Assembly (NCBI RefSeq): GCF_011009555.1
Contig: NZ_QXHD01000004.1
Span: forward strand, 1,339,910 to 1,403,909
From: Adonisia turfae CCMR0081
GTDB lineage: Bacteria > Cyanobacteriota > Cyanobacteriia > Phormidesmidales > Phormidesmidaceae
DNA length: 64,000 nt
Reading direction: 5' to 3'
Under the pieces are notes generated by a model. That model was not told where the DNA came from, searched no databases, and saw only the letters and a program-made list of their open reading frames with translations. Numbering within the stretch: position 1 is the first letter of the stretch; every line of letters starts with the position of its first letter. The position numbers and the translations under genes were made by a program. Below, piece by piece: positions 18,465-27,245 of this stretch.

Positions 18465-18911
18465 ATGCCTGATCAAGATCTGGGAGTGTATGGCGAGCAA
18501 CTAGTGGAGACCTGGCTGATGCAGCAAGGCTGGGAAATTCTTTATCGACGATGGCACTGTCGCTGGGGAGAACTAGACCTTGTGGCCCAGGGCTACAACA
18601 CCCAAGGTGGCCAGCTGAGTAGCGAAATGCTGGCATTTGTAGAAGTGAAAACGCGCAGTCGGGGCAACTGGGATCTGGATGGGCTATTATCCATTACCCG
18701 CGCTAAGCAGCGAAAACTTTGGACCACGGCTCGCCTCTTTCTCACCCGCCATCCGCATCTGGCTCAGTTGCCGTGCCGTTTAGATGTGGCATTGGTTAGC
18801 TGCCATGGGAAGGCACCACAAACAGCCAGGGCTCAGCTAAAACTGCCGGACGGTGCGCGATACCTGGTGCTACAAGATTATTTGGTCAATGCCATTGAAG
18901 GATGGGCTTAA
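18465..18911 (+). CDS. YraN/UPF0102 family nuclease-like protein
   Basis: The 148-residue protein is a full-length YraN family member. It has the start [21 protein letters not shown] and the PD-(D/E)xK-type motif GELDLVAQ followed by [15 protein letters not shown]. The fold is that of a small endonuclease or Holliday-junction-resolvase-like protein, but the biological role of the family is unproven. It ends 25 bp from the convergent hypothetical gene. Confidence 0.92.
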   Translation: MPDQDLGVYGEQLVETWLMQQGWEILYRRWHCRWGELDLVAQGYNTQGGQLSSEMLAFVEVKTRSRGNWDLDGLLSITRAKQRKLWTTARLFLTRHPHLAQLPCRLDVALVSCHGKAPQTARAQLKLPDGARYLVLQDYLVNAIEGWA

Positions 18912-18935
18912 CCCCCACCCTCCATGAATAATTAA

Positions 18936-19325
18936 TTACGCCAGGGTTTCAGGGCAATAGCCTAAACCTTGAACAAACTGCTTGCGAAATTCTTCAATTT
19001 CGTAGCGGTCAGGTTTGCCATGGGAAACAACAGCGACCTGGTAACGACGCATGACATCTACGGATGTTTGGCCAGTTTCCAAACCCCATAACGCCATCCG
19101 CACGCGATAACCGGGTTTGGAACGACCGCCCAATTCATCTAAAAAAGCTTGAAAGTTCGATGCCGTATCCGGAGAGACACTTTCATGCAGCCTAACCCGA
19201 ATAATCCAGCCATCGATACGATGAATAACACTTAAGAACTCTAACGGGAGCTGAGTGAGGCGATGTAGCCTTTCAACAACTCGCAGAACAAGACTGGCAT
19301 TGGATAAATAGTAAACGTAATCCAT
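18936..19325 (-). CDS. conserved hypothetical protein
   Basis: The 129-residue soluble protein is not a family I can name. It starts MDYVYYLSNASLVLRVVERLH, is mixed alpha/beta and lacks a signal peptide or membrane helix. It has normal codon use and is convergent with YraN, which supports a real gene. No function is proposed. Confidence 0.65.
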   Translation of the reverse strand: MDYVYYLSNASLVLRVVERLHRLTQLPLEFLSVIHRIDGWIIRVRLHESVSPDTASNFQAFLDELGGRSKPGYRVRMALWGLETGQTSVDVMRRYQVAVVSHGKPDRYEIEEFRKQFVQGLGYCPETLA

Positions 19326-19487
19326 AGGTATAAAGCGGTGCTACAGTCTAGATCGTTTGAATCACTTAGGCAGCCGGTCCCTAGAAATCCATCTAATAGT
19401 CTGGCATTAAATCCCTCGGCTTAGTAAGGCCGAAAACACGCCTTTATCAAAAATCAACGGTATTTCATCTGCTGTTCTTTATAAACT

Positions 19488-20624
19488 ATGTCTCCATCTA
19501 ATAGCCGTCAACCATCCCATAGTCAAGAATTGATCGATCAACAGCAGGCAAACAGCGATTATTCCTTGATGGCTTATCAATATGAACTACCGCCAAGTTT
19601 GATTGCACAGGAACCGGTTATACCCCGAGATCACTCTCGCTTAATGGTGATCTCATCAAACACCGATCACCAGCATGCCTATTTTAAAGACTTGCCTAAG
19701 TTTTTGTGTGCTGGAGACCTCCTCGTGATTAATAATACGCGAGTCATTCCGGCAAGAATGTATGGATACAAACCAAGTGGGGCGAAGGTTGAAGTTTTAT
19801 TACTAGAACCCCGTATCCCACCCCATCAATGGTTGGCACTGGTCAAACCAGGACGACGCTTAAAACCAGGGAGTTCAATCTATTTTGGCCCAGATTTAGA
19901 GAACCCTCTGCTAACGGCCAGGGTAGAGGATTGCGATCTCGACACCAACGGTCGATTACTCACGTTTGAAACCATAACGGATACCCCCATCGACAAACTT
20001 ATGGAAGCTTTCGGGGAAGTTCCGTTACCGCCTTACATCACCGACTCCCATGCGGAGCCGGACCAATATCAAACAATCTATGCCCAAAACCCCGGTGCCG
20101 TGGCAGCTCCTACAGCTGGTTTGCACTTTACCCCAGAGGTATTTCAAGCGCTGGAAGAAAAAGGTGTGCAGCGAGCTGAAGTTACGCTGCATGTAGGGTT
20201 GGGCACCTTTCGCCCGGTAGAATCAGAAGCGATTACTGACCATAAGATGCATGCAGAATGGGTTCATTTACCCCAAAGCACAGTCGATCTGATTAAAGAA
20301 ACTAAAGCACGAGGTAACCATGTTTTTGCTGTCGGCACTACGACCACTCGCACCTTAGAAGGCGTGGTTAACCAGGAAGGCAGTCTCAAGGCGTACCAAG
20401 GTGCGGTTAATTTATTTATCTACCCTGGCTATCAGTGGCAAGTGGTGGATGGATTGATCACTAATTTTCATTTGCCTGGCTCCAGCTTATTGATGTTAGT
20501 GAGCGCACTAGTGGGCCGTCAGCGACTGATGGATCTTTATCAAGATGCGATTAAACAGGCCTATCGCTTCTATTCCTTTGGTGATGCCATGGTGATTTTG
20601 CCGGATGTTTATCGTTTAACTTAG
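19488..20624 (+). CDS. queA: S-adenosylmethionine:tRNA ribosyltransferase-isomerase QueA
   Basis: The 378-residue protein carries the QueA signatures YQYELPPSLIAQEP, VINNTRVIPARMYG, AAPTAGLHFTPE, VTLHVGLGTFRPV and NFHLPGSSLLMLVSAL. It transfers and rearranges the ribose of SAM onto preQ1 in tRNA, giving epoxyqueuosine. The first 28 residues before MAYQYELPP are longer than in most homologues, so the internal Met (residue 28) could be the true start. It is followed by a 9-bp stem hairpin (TTCTCCATG/CATGGAGAA, 20651-20673) and then by the HerA-like gene. Confidence 0.96.
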   Translation: MSPSNSRQPSHSQELIDQQQANSDYSLMAYQYELPPSLIAQEPVIPRDHSRLMVISSNTDHQHAYFKDLPKFLCAGDLLVINNTRVIPARMYGYKPSGAKVEVLLLEPRIPPHQWLALVKPGRRLKPGSSIYFGPDLENPLLTARVEDCDLDTNGRLLTFETITDTPIDKLMEAFGEVPLPPYITDSHAEPDQYQTIYAQNPGAVAAPTAGLHFTPEVFQALEEKGVQRAEVTLHVGLGTFRPVESEAITDHKMHAEWVHLPQSTVDLIKETKARGNHVFAVGTTTTRTLEGVVNQEGSLKAYQGAVNLFIYPGYQWQVVDGLITNFHLPGSSLLMLVSALVGRQRLMDLYQDAIKQAYRFYSFGDAMVILPDVYRLT

Positions 20625-20862
20625 GGAACTCAAAAATAGCCTGTTCGTCATTCTCCATGTCCCCCATGGAGAACGTGCCGTCGTACGAGCTTCTTTTGAA
20701 GTTATGTTTCGAGGCCGTTCTCCCTTTCTTACCATGGCTTGCAGAACATTTCAGGACGGTACTGCATGCATCCCTAAAAGATCAGGTTTCTTTCCAGCAA
20801 TACAGGTTTACTATGGTGGGTGATATTGGCTTGCAAGCCAGCACTGATGCGATCGCACCGCT

Positions 20863-22560
20863 ATGACTCCAACGGCTCACTCCGATTCAGGTACTGAGAA
20901 TCCAGTAATTGGCACAGTCAAGGGCCCTGGCGAAGATGGCAACCAATATGTCTTTATTACTGCCGATAACAAGCGAGTCAAAATCGGTGAATTTGTCTTT
21001 TATGCCATCGAAGCACCCGATAGTAATGGCTCCTGGGAAATTTTAGGGAAGATTTCTGACCGTCGACTCATTGATCATCTACCGGATCGGATTTTTGCTG
21101 ACACACAAATTAGCCCAGATACCATTGCCTCACTGATTGGGTTTGCGTATCCCAACCCAGAAATTTATGAGGTCACGGTGGATGTCATTGGCTACTTCCA
21201 TCCGGCCCTTGGGTTTATTAACCCTCGCATAACCCCAGATCCAGGGGCCAAAGTCCATATTGCAGCAGATAGCCGCCTACAACAGGTCGTCAATAAAAAG
21301 CAGCCAGGCGAGGTGGGATCTGCCCAAATTGGTTCTCTACTACTGCGTCCTGGCGGCAGTGTCCCCGTCGCCCTGGACGTGAAAGAAATTGTCAGTACCC
21401 ACATGGCTATCCTGGCGGGGACGGGCTCAGGCAAAAGCTACACAGCCGGTGTCCTCATCGAAGAATTTTTGCAGCCCTATAATCGAGCAGCGGTACTCAT
21501 CTTCGATCCCCATGGAGAATACAGTACCCTAGCAGAAATGCGAGGTCATTCAGCCTTTCATGACAGCGATGGCTATGCCCCTAAAGTCCAAATTCTCACA
21601 CCTGAAGATATTCAGATTCGGATGTCGTCCCTGGACTATTACGATATTCTGACCCTACTGCCCGAGATGAGTGACCGTCAACAGTCCATACTCAACAAAG
21701 CGTTTACCATTTTGGGTAAACATAAACGGGGAGACTACCGGTGGAATGTAAATGATCTCATTGCAGCAGTTTACGAGGCTGACACCACAGCTGATGATGA
21801 GGGCAATGACAAGGTGGGCTCGTCTGCTCCTGCGTTGGAGTGGAAGCTGGACCGTCTAGCTCGATCTCCTTACTTTCATCAGATGAACCACATGGCCCCC
21901 CGCGATTTATTTGAGCCGGGGCAGGTGACCGTCTTGCAGATGAACGAAATCAGCCAGGAAGAACAGCAGGTTATCTGTGCAGCGGTGCTACGTCAGAGCT
22001 ACCATGCGCGCATCAACACGGCCCGCGATAAAATCGAAGAAGGTGATGAAAACTATTTACCTTTTCCTGTATTCGTCTTGATCGAAGAAGCCCATCGCTT
22101 TGCCCCAGCCAAGGAACCATCTCGTTGCAAAGCAGTGCTCCGTACAATCCTCAGCGAAGGTCGTAAGTTTGGCTTGGGTGTGGGATTAATCACCCAACGG
22201 CCCGGCAAGCTTGATTCTGATGTGCTCTCCCAGTGCATGAGCCAGTTTCTTATGCGCATTGTGAATCCAGTGGATCAAGAAAGTCTGAAGTATGGTGTAG
22301 AAGCTGCTGGGCGCGATTTACTTAAGGAGTTACCAGCCCTCACTAAGGGGCAGGTGATTATTTCTGGAGCCTGTGTTAACACTCCTGTCCTTTGTCAGGT
22401 ACGTAAACGCCTTACTCAACATGGTGGTGAGACTCTCAACGCTCCCCAAGAATGGCAGGGATATTTTCAAAAGCATCGACTACGCACGCAACAAATTAAG
22501 TCTGCACCTGTGGCAACTAAGCCTAAGGCAACTACCTTTAAAGGGGTGAGTATTGAGTAA
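20863..22560 (+). CDS. HerA-like ATPase/helicase with HAS-barrel (DUF87 type)
   Basis: The 565-residue protein has an N-terminal HAS-barrel (about 15-150, GTVKGPGEDGNQYVFIT) and a RecA-like FtsK/HerA motor domain. Walker A is AGTGSGKSYTAG (about 186-197), Walker B is VFVLIEEAHRFAP, and an arginine-finger segment is ITQRPGKLDSDVLSQC. HerA-type hexamers translocate along DNA and often pair with the nuclease NurA, but no nurA gene is seen beside it. It could act in DNA repair or as a defence motor. The role is inferred from the family only. Confidence 0.88.
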   Translation: MTPTAHSDSGTENPVIGTVKGPGEDGNQYVFITADNKRVKIGEFVFYAIEAPDSNGSWEILGKISDRRLIDHLPDRIFADTQISPDTIASLIGFAYPNPEIYEVTVDVIGYFHPALGFINPRITPDPGAKVHIAADSRLQQVVNKKQPGEVGSAQIGSLLLRPGGSVPVALDVKEIVSTHMAILAGTGSGKSYTAGVLIEEFLQPYNRAAVLIFDPHGEYSTLAEMRGHSAFHDSDGYAPKVQILTPEDIQIRMSSLDYYDILTLLPEMSDRQQSILNKAFTILGKHKRGDYRWNVNDLIAAVYEADTTADDEGNDKVGSSAPALEWKLDRLARSPYFHQMNHMAPRDLFEPGQVTVLQMNEISQEEQQVICAAVLRQSYHARINTARDKIEEGDENYLPFPVFVLIEEAHRFAPAKEPSRCKAVLRTILSEGRKFGLGVGLITQRPGKLDSDVLSQCMSQFLMRIVNPVDQESLKYGVEAAGRDLLKELPALTKGQVIISGACVNTPVLCQVRKRLTQHGGETLNAPQEWQGYFQKHRLRTQQIKSAPVATKPKATTFKGVSIE

Positions 22561-22894
22561 GAGTGGGTTCATAAACAAATACTCAGCAGCCTGAGGAGTC
22601 TTTGACGCTCACCATCGTCGATTATCGGTTAACCGACGCAGCCTTAAGCGAATCATGATCCCATAGACCGCTCCTTCATGGTTTTCAGGTAACATCTCAT
22701 AGTCTCGGTACAGACGTCTGGCCTTATCTAACCAAGATAATGTTCGCTCAATTACCCACCGATAATGCGCAAGAATAAAACTCTCTCCTAGTTTTGTTGT
22801 AAGTTCTAAAATACAGTGATAAACCTGTTCTATAATCTCTCCTAAGACTCCCAGAATTAATATCCATAGACTCTTGCAAGGGTGAGTATTGAGT
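22544..22894. repeat. 15-bp direct repeats flanking an IS remnant
   Basis: The 15-mer GGGTGAGTATTGAGT occurs at 22544-22558, covering the last codons of the HerA-like gene, and again at 22880-22894. Between the copies lies a degenerate transposase end. The arrangement resembles a target duplication or a short recombination scar around an old insertion. No intact terminal inverted repeats were identified. Confidence 0.6.
22609..22860 (-). pseudogene. IS5-type transposase remnant (C-terminal end)
   Basis: Read on the minus strand, the stretch 22609-22850 encodes ESFILAHYRWVIERTLSWLD, then KARRLYRDYEMLPENHEG and GIMIRLRLRRLTDN before a stop. This is the typical C-terminal pattern RWVxERTxxWLxxxRRLxxDYE of IS5-family DDE transposases, including the catalytic Glu. 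Everything before it is missing and there is no start codon, so it is a decayed fragment. Confidence 0.8.
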
Positions 22895-22923
22895 GAGCTT
22901 GGCCATAGGCCTTTCTGGGTTCT

Positions 22924-24732
22924 TCAGCTCCAAAATTCGTCTAAATCGACTTCGGCTATTTCCTGCTGTACTTCCTGAAAGTAGCTGCTGGCAGTTAGGG
23001 TGGCGACTTCCTCTTGCCGCTGCTGCTGATCGATTTCAATTTTTAGCTCGGCCAGCTGGCGTTTTAGCTCGTCTTCGCGCCGCTTGCGTTCCGTAATGTC
23101 TTGGACAATGCCCTCATAGTAGAGCACTTGACCTTGGGAGGTGCGAACGGCTCGGGCGTGGATTTGGGCCCAAATAATACTGCCGTTTTTGCAGTAGCAC
23201 TGATATTGAAACCCGGTAATGCTGTCTTGCTGGTCGATTTTTGCTTGAAAGTCTGCCCGTTTTTCTGGATCAACATACAGCTGCGTACCAATGTTGGTAA
23301 TGCTATCGATCATCTCTTGGGGAGAGTCATAGCCATAGATGTTGGCTAGGGCTGGGTTGACATTGATAAAACGGCCTTCAGGGCTAGATTGAAAGATCCC
23401 CTCCAGGGCGTTTTCAAAGATGCTGCGGTAGTTTTCCTCGGCAATGCGGATAGTCTCAAAGGACTGCTTCAGCTGCCGAGTCATTTTGTTAAATGAGTTG
23501 GCCAGGGTATCAATTTCGGCAATAAAACTGGACTTCACCTGCGGGTCTAGATGGCCTTGGGCCAAGCGATCGGAGGCTTGAGATAGCCGTAGAAGCGAAC
23601 GGGTGATTCGACGGGCCGTCAGCACGCTTAAGGCAATGGCAACCAGCAGCGCTAGCCCACATAGCAGGATGGTATTGCGGGTGTTGGCATTAATCTGGCC
23701 CATAAAATCGGCTTCGGGCACAACGACCACAATCAGCCAATCGAGACCAAACCCATCTTGGAACGGCAGCACTTCTAAAAATTGGCGTTTACCGTTGAGC
23801 TGTAGCTGTAGCTGCTGAACTTCGGTCACGTTAGTAAACCCATTGAATCGCTGGGCGAGGTAACGGGCCGTATCTCGGACTAACTGATCGCTGCTATTGA
23901 TAGCTAGCAGGGGGGTGGCAGTATCCCCATCGTTGACCATCAGGGGTTCATCGGTTGAGTTGGAAATCAGCTGCCCCTGGCGATCGATCACAAAGGCTTG
24001 CCCGGTTTGCCCGATTTGTAGGCTTTGTAAAAAGGTTCTAAATTCCTCTGGGAGCACCACATCCGTTGCACATACTCCCAGCACATCTTTGCCGGAGCGA
24101 TCATACACAGGGAGGCTGGCAGTAATATTGGGTAGCCCAGTGGTAAAGGCAATGTAGATATCTGTCCACTGGGGCCGCTCGGCCAAGGCTGCCGCTTTAT
24201 ACCAGGGACGTTGGCGAGAATCATAGGGTGTATCTGCCTGCCATAGAAAGTTAGTGCGTTCTCCCCGGACATCTAAGCTGTAATATCGGCGCAGTTTTTG
24301 GGTGGCGGGATTACTATAAGTTAGCTGCAGTGCACCATTCTCAGGCGATCGCAACACTCCAAAAAATTCGCCACTGCGGGCGCTACCGCAGTAGGCCAGG
24401 GCAATGGTGGGGGCAATCCGCATCTGTTGATAGAGCTGGGTTTCACCAAAGCCTGCTCCGTCTACATCCAGTATGCCTCTGGCAAAGGCGCTGGCGTTGA
24501 GTCGATTGATCTCGTGGGGGGTTTCAAAATAGCTCTGTAGTTCTTGTTCAATCCGGGCTGTGACCTCATGGCGTAGTTGGATAGCCAGCCCATTCACGGC
24601 CTTTTGACCATTGCGAAAGGACAGATAGCCCACTAGACCGACGGCTCCGACAATTTGGCCAACAAACAGCACAATCAAGACCACTCGTAGGGGCAGATTG
24701 TTGGGCGACTGCAGGCGAGCTGGTAGTTTCAT
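22924..24732 (-). CDS. Cache-HAMP-PAS sensor protein without catalytic output
   Basis: I start the gene at MKLPARLQSP (24732). The frame is open to 24903, but that part overlaps glsA and is not sensor-like. The 602 residues comprise a membrane helix (about 14-36), a large extracytoplasmic dCache domain (IYIAFTTGLPNITASLPVYD, then VCATDVVLPEEF), a second helix, HAMP, one PAS domain (EGIFQSSPEGRFINVNPALA) with its PAC part, and a short coiled coil. It ends EVDLDEFWS, with no kinase, cyclase or MCP domain. It probably senses a small ligand outside and signals by protein contact. It lies 7 bp after glsA in a ParA-glsA-sensor operon, and a truncated PAS copy with the same C-terminus lies at 26743-27213. 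Confidence 0.85.
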   Translation of the reverse strand: MKLPARLQSPNNLPLRVVLIVLFVGQIVGAVGLVGYLSFRNGQKAVNGLAIQLRHEVTARIEQELQSYFETPHEINRLNASAFARGILDVDGAGFGETQLYQQMRIAPTIALAYCGSARSGEFFGVLRSPENGALQLTYSNPATQKLRRYYSLDVRGERTNFLWQADTPYDSRQRPWYKAAALAERPQWTDIYIAFTTGLPNITASLPVYDRSGKDVLGVCATDVVLPEEFRTFLQSLQIGQTGQAFVIDRQGQLISNSTDEPLMVNDGDTATPLLAINSSDQLVRDTARYLAQRFNGFTNVTEVQQLQLQLNGKRQFLEVLPFQDGFGLDWLIVVVVPEADFMGQINANTRNTILLCGLALLVAIALSVLTARRITRSLLRLSQASDRLAQGHLDPQVKSSFIAEIDTLANSFNKMTRQLKQSFETIRIAEENYRSIFENALEGIFQSSPEGRFINVNPALANIYGYDSPQEMIDSITNIGTQLYVDPEKRADFQAKIDQQDSITGFQYQCYCKNGSIIWAQIHARAVRTSQGQVLYYEGIVQDITERKRREDELKRQLAELKIEIDQQQRQEEVATLTASSYFQEVQQEIAEVDLDEFWS

Positions 24733-24739
24733 GGGGTAT

Positions 24740-25768
24740 CTACCAGCTATCCACATCGTTGCCATCAATCCAGGCTTGTAGCTCTCGCTCAGGTTTAGCC
24801 GCATTAAATAGATGTAGCCCAAAATCGGTGGCCAGAGTCTCACACACCTTGATACCCCGAACGCTATTACCCTTGGCATCAAGTGGTGGGGAAAAGGTAC
24901 CAATACCCAACTTGCCAGGAACTACGGCTAAAATGCCGCCGCCCACGCCACTTTTGGCCGGCATCCCCACTCGATAAGCCCATTCGCCGGAGGCATCGTA
25001 CATGCCGCAGGTAAGCATCACGCTCACCACATCCTGCACATAGCGCTCATCAAGGGCGCGTTCTTGGGTGATGGGGTTGACGCCACCATTGGCCAAGGTG
25101 GCGGACATCATGGCTAAATCACGGGCGTTGACCATGATCGAGCACTGCTGAAAGTACAGGTCCAGGGTTTCGTCAATTTTGTCGCCCACCATGCCAAAGT
25201 TGAGCATCAGGTAAGACATGGCTCGGTTACGATAACCAGTGGCCTTTTCTGACAAAAAGACAGGCACATTGATGTCGTGTTCTCGACCGGTGTAGCGCTG
25301 AAACATGGCCAGCATGCGCTTGAGTCGTTCGGTGCTGCTGCTGCCTTTGATCAGGTCTGTGGTTGCGATCGCACCTGCATTCACCATCGGGTTATAGGGG
25401 CGATTCGTTGCCTCATCCAGCACAATGGCATTAAACGCCTCCCCTGTCGGCTCTACACTCACCTTGCTATTCACATACTCACGACCATGATCTTCTAGGG
25501 CTAAACCAAACACAAACGCCTTAGAAATCGACTGAATCGTAAACAGCTGGTCACACTCCCCCACTTCAAACACCTGACCATTTTGGGTGACCACACAAAT
25601 CCCAAACCACTCCGGCTTGGCCAGCGCCAGTTCAGGAATATAGTCAGCTACAGCACCGTCGTTAATGGCTTGAAACTTTTCGTGTAGCTCGGTCAAATAA
25701 TTGCGAAACGGGGAGGTGACCGCCGTGATTGAGCTGGCCAGGGACTGCAAATCTCCGATGTCTGACAT
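24740..25768 (-). CDS. glsA: glutaminase A
   Basis: The 342-residue protein is a full-length serine-dependent glutaminase of the beta-lactamase-like fold. It has the SxxK nucleophile motif IQSISKAF (about residues 81-88), NPMVNAGAIAT, and MPAKSGVGGGILAVVPG near the end. It hydrolyses glutamine to glutamate and ammonia in the cytoplasm. It starts 5 bp after the stop of the ParA-like gene and is followed 7 bp later by the Cache-PAS sensor, so the three probably form one operon. Confidence 0.93.
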   Translation of the reverse strand: MSDIGDLQSLASSITAVTSPFRNYLTELHEKFQAINDGAVADYIPELALAKPEWFGICVVTQNGQVFEVGECDQLFTIQSISKAFVFGLALEDHGREYVNSKVSVEPTGEAFNAIVLDEATNRPYNPMVNAGAIATTDLIKGSSSTERLKRMLAMFQRYTGREHDINVPVFLSEKATGYRNRAMSYLMLNFGMVGDKIDETLDLYFQQCSIMVNARDLAMMSATLANGGVNPITQERALDERYVQDVVSVMLTCGMYDASGEWAYRVGMPAKSGVGGGILAVVPGKLGIGTFSPPLDAKGNSVRGIKVCETLATDFGLHLFNAAKPERELQAWIDGNDVDSW

Positions 25769-25773
25769 CCTGG

Positions 25774-26562
25774 CTAATCCCCTACGATTTGCTGGGCGAC
25801 TTTACGAAATTCTTGACTGACTGGATGCTCCGGGTAGTTCACACAAAATACCCCTTCACTCGCCAGCTGTACGATGTCCTCAGATAGAGGAAACAGACCT
25901 GCTACGGTTTCACCGTAGGTTTCCTCCACTTTTTGCTTGAGGGCGTCCATATTTAAGCTGCTATAAACCTTATTGATCGCCAAGAGCATTTTACGAACCT
26001 TGAGCTGTCGGGCCACATCGACAGTCACTGCCGTGCCCTGATAGTCCTGTTTATCGGGACGCAAGATCAAGATCAGCACGTGGGAAATGGCAATGGATAA
26101 AAAGGTTTCTTTGGATAGCCCTGGGTGGGTATCGATGAATAGATAGTCAAGTTTTAGCGTCTTGACTAAGCTACGAAAGCCATCGTTCATCAGCCTGACA
26201 TCGTAGCCATCCTTGAGAATGCGGGCAATATCATCGGCCCTGACACTAGAAGGAACCAAGTAAAGCTTGCCATCGCCAGCCACACCCAACTTTTCACCCA
26301 CATCATAGGCGGCATCTTCAATAGAAGTTTCCCCCCAAAGATAATTATTTAGGGTTTTGTGGGTGTGCTCAGGCTCTAGACCAAATAGGTTATGAATACC
26401 AGGGGAAGGCACATCAGTATCCACAATACCGACGCGATTACCCTGGAGGGCGATAGTGGTCGCTAAATTAGCAGTAAAGTTGGATTTACCAGTACCGCCT
26501 CGATAAGAATGTACCGAAACAACTTTGGGCATACCTGGGAAATTATGTTGGAAGCTTCTCAA
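25774..26562 (-). CDS. MinD/ParA-family ATPase
   Basis: The 262-residue protein has the deviant Walker A motif SYRGGTGKSNFTANLA (about residues 19-34), the DTDVPSPG switch I region and the DYLFIDTHPGLS Walker B segment. These define a ParA/MinD-type dimerising ATPase. Met-11 (MPKVVSVHSYRGG) is the more usual start for the family. No ParB or MinE partner is encoded nearby. Instead it is the first gene of an operon with glsA and a Cache-PAS sensor, so it may place or regulate those proteins. That is inference. Confidence 0.88.
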   Translation of the reverse strand: MRSFQHNFPGMPKVVSVHSYRGGTGKSNFTANLATTIALQGNRVGIVDTDVPSPGIHNLFGLEPEHTHKTLNNYLWGETSIEDAAYDVGEKLGVAGDGKLYLVPSSVRADDIARILKDGYDVRLMNDGFRSLVKTLKLDYLFIDTHPGLSKETFLSIAISHVLILILRPDKQDYQGTAVTVDVARQLKVRKMLLAINKVYSSLNMDALKQKVEETYGETVAGLFPLSEDIVQLASEGVFCVNYPEHPVSQEFRKVAQQIVGD

Positions 26563-26651
26563 AAAAATACCAGATATAAATCTGCTATCAAAGAAAATGC
26601 CAAATTCCTTAGTAAAGCACCTCCTGACCCTGTGTTAGATCTTCATGACAT

Positions 26652-26703
26652 CAGACGGAGCTACCCCTGTTAGCAGAGCCTGGACCAGGGGTAGCTCCGT
26701 CTG
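26652..26703. repeat. perfect 18-bp inverted repeat
   Basis: CAGACGGAGCTACCCCTG (26652-26669) and its exact complement (26686-26703) flank a 16-nt loop. It lies between the ParA-like gene start and the truncated PAS gene, at the point where homology to the full-length PAS protein begins. It may be an insertion scar, a small palindromic repeat or a hairpin in a transcript. There is no U-run, so it is not a standard terminator. Confidence 0.8.
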
Positions 26704-26742
26704 CTTCAAGATGGCAGGCATATTCCCAAGGCGCGCAGAGGA

Positions 26743-27213
26743 GTGCAATCCTCTCCCCAAGGACGATTCCTGAGCGTCAACCCAGCCCTGGCCAAAATTT
26801 ATGGCTATGACTCTCCCCAGGAAATGATTGAACAAATCACTAATATCGGTAAACCGCTATACGTTGATCTAGAGCGGCGAGCCGAATTTAGAGAACTGCT
26901 AGACCAACAAGGCTTTGCCAAAGACTTTGAATATCGCTGCTATTGCAAAGATGGCGATATTATCTGGACTCAAATCGATGCTCGTTCTGTAAAAGATAAC
27001 AACGGTAATGTGCTGTATTACGCAGGCATTGTGCAAGACATTACCGAGCGCAAGCGGCGCGAAGATGAACTCAAACGGCAATTAGAAGAGTTGCAAATCG
27101 AGATTGATCACAAAAAACGGGAAGAAGAAGTTAAAAGCCTGACTTCAAGCACCTACTTTCAGGAAGTACAGGAGGAGATATCAGATGTCAACCTAGATGA
27201 ATTCTGGAGCTAG
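26743..27213 (+). pseudogene. 5'-truncated PAS-domain gene (partial copy of Cache-PAS sensor)
   Basis: The frame encodes a PAS/PAC domain and coiled coil almost identical in layout to the C-terminal third of the sensor at 22924-24732: SSPQGRFLSVNPALAKIYGY, DITERKRREDELKRQLEELQ, and the shared end DVNLDEFWS. Cache, membrane and HAMP parts are absent, and homology stops abruptly next to an 18-bp inverted repeat. A GTG at 26743 could start a 156-residue stand-alone PAS protein, but no convincing ribosome-binding site is seen. It is most likely a remnant of a duplicated gene in inverted orientation. Confidence 0.7.
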
Positions 27214-27245
27214 AGGTAGAATTTAAGGGGAAAATACTTCAGTAG

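Noticed and set aside
20657..20866. 69-codon frame overlapping the HerA-like start by an ATGA
   Set aside because: No recognisable protein features, a start inside a hairpin, and a HIP1 octamer at its end. The overlap alone is weak evidence.
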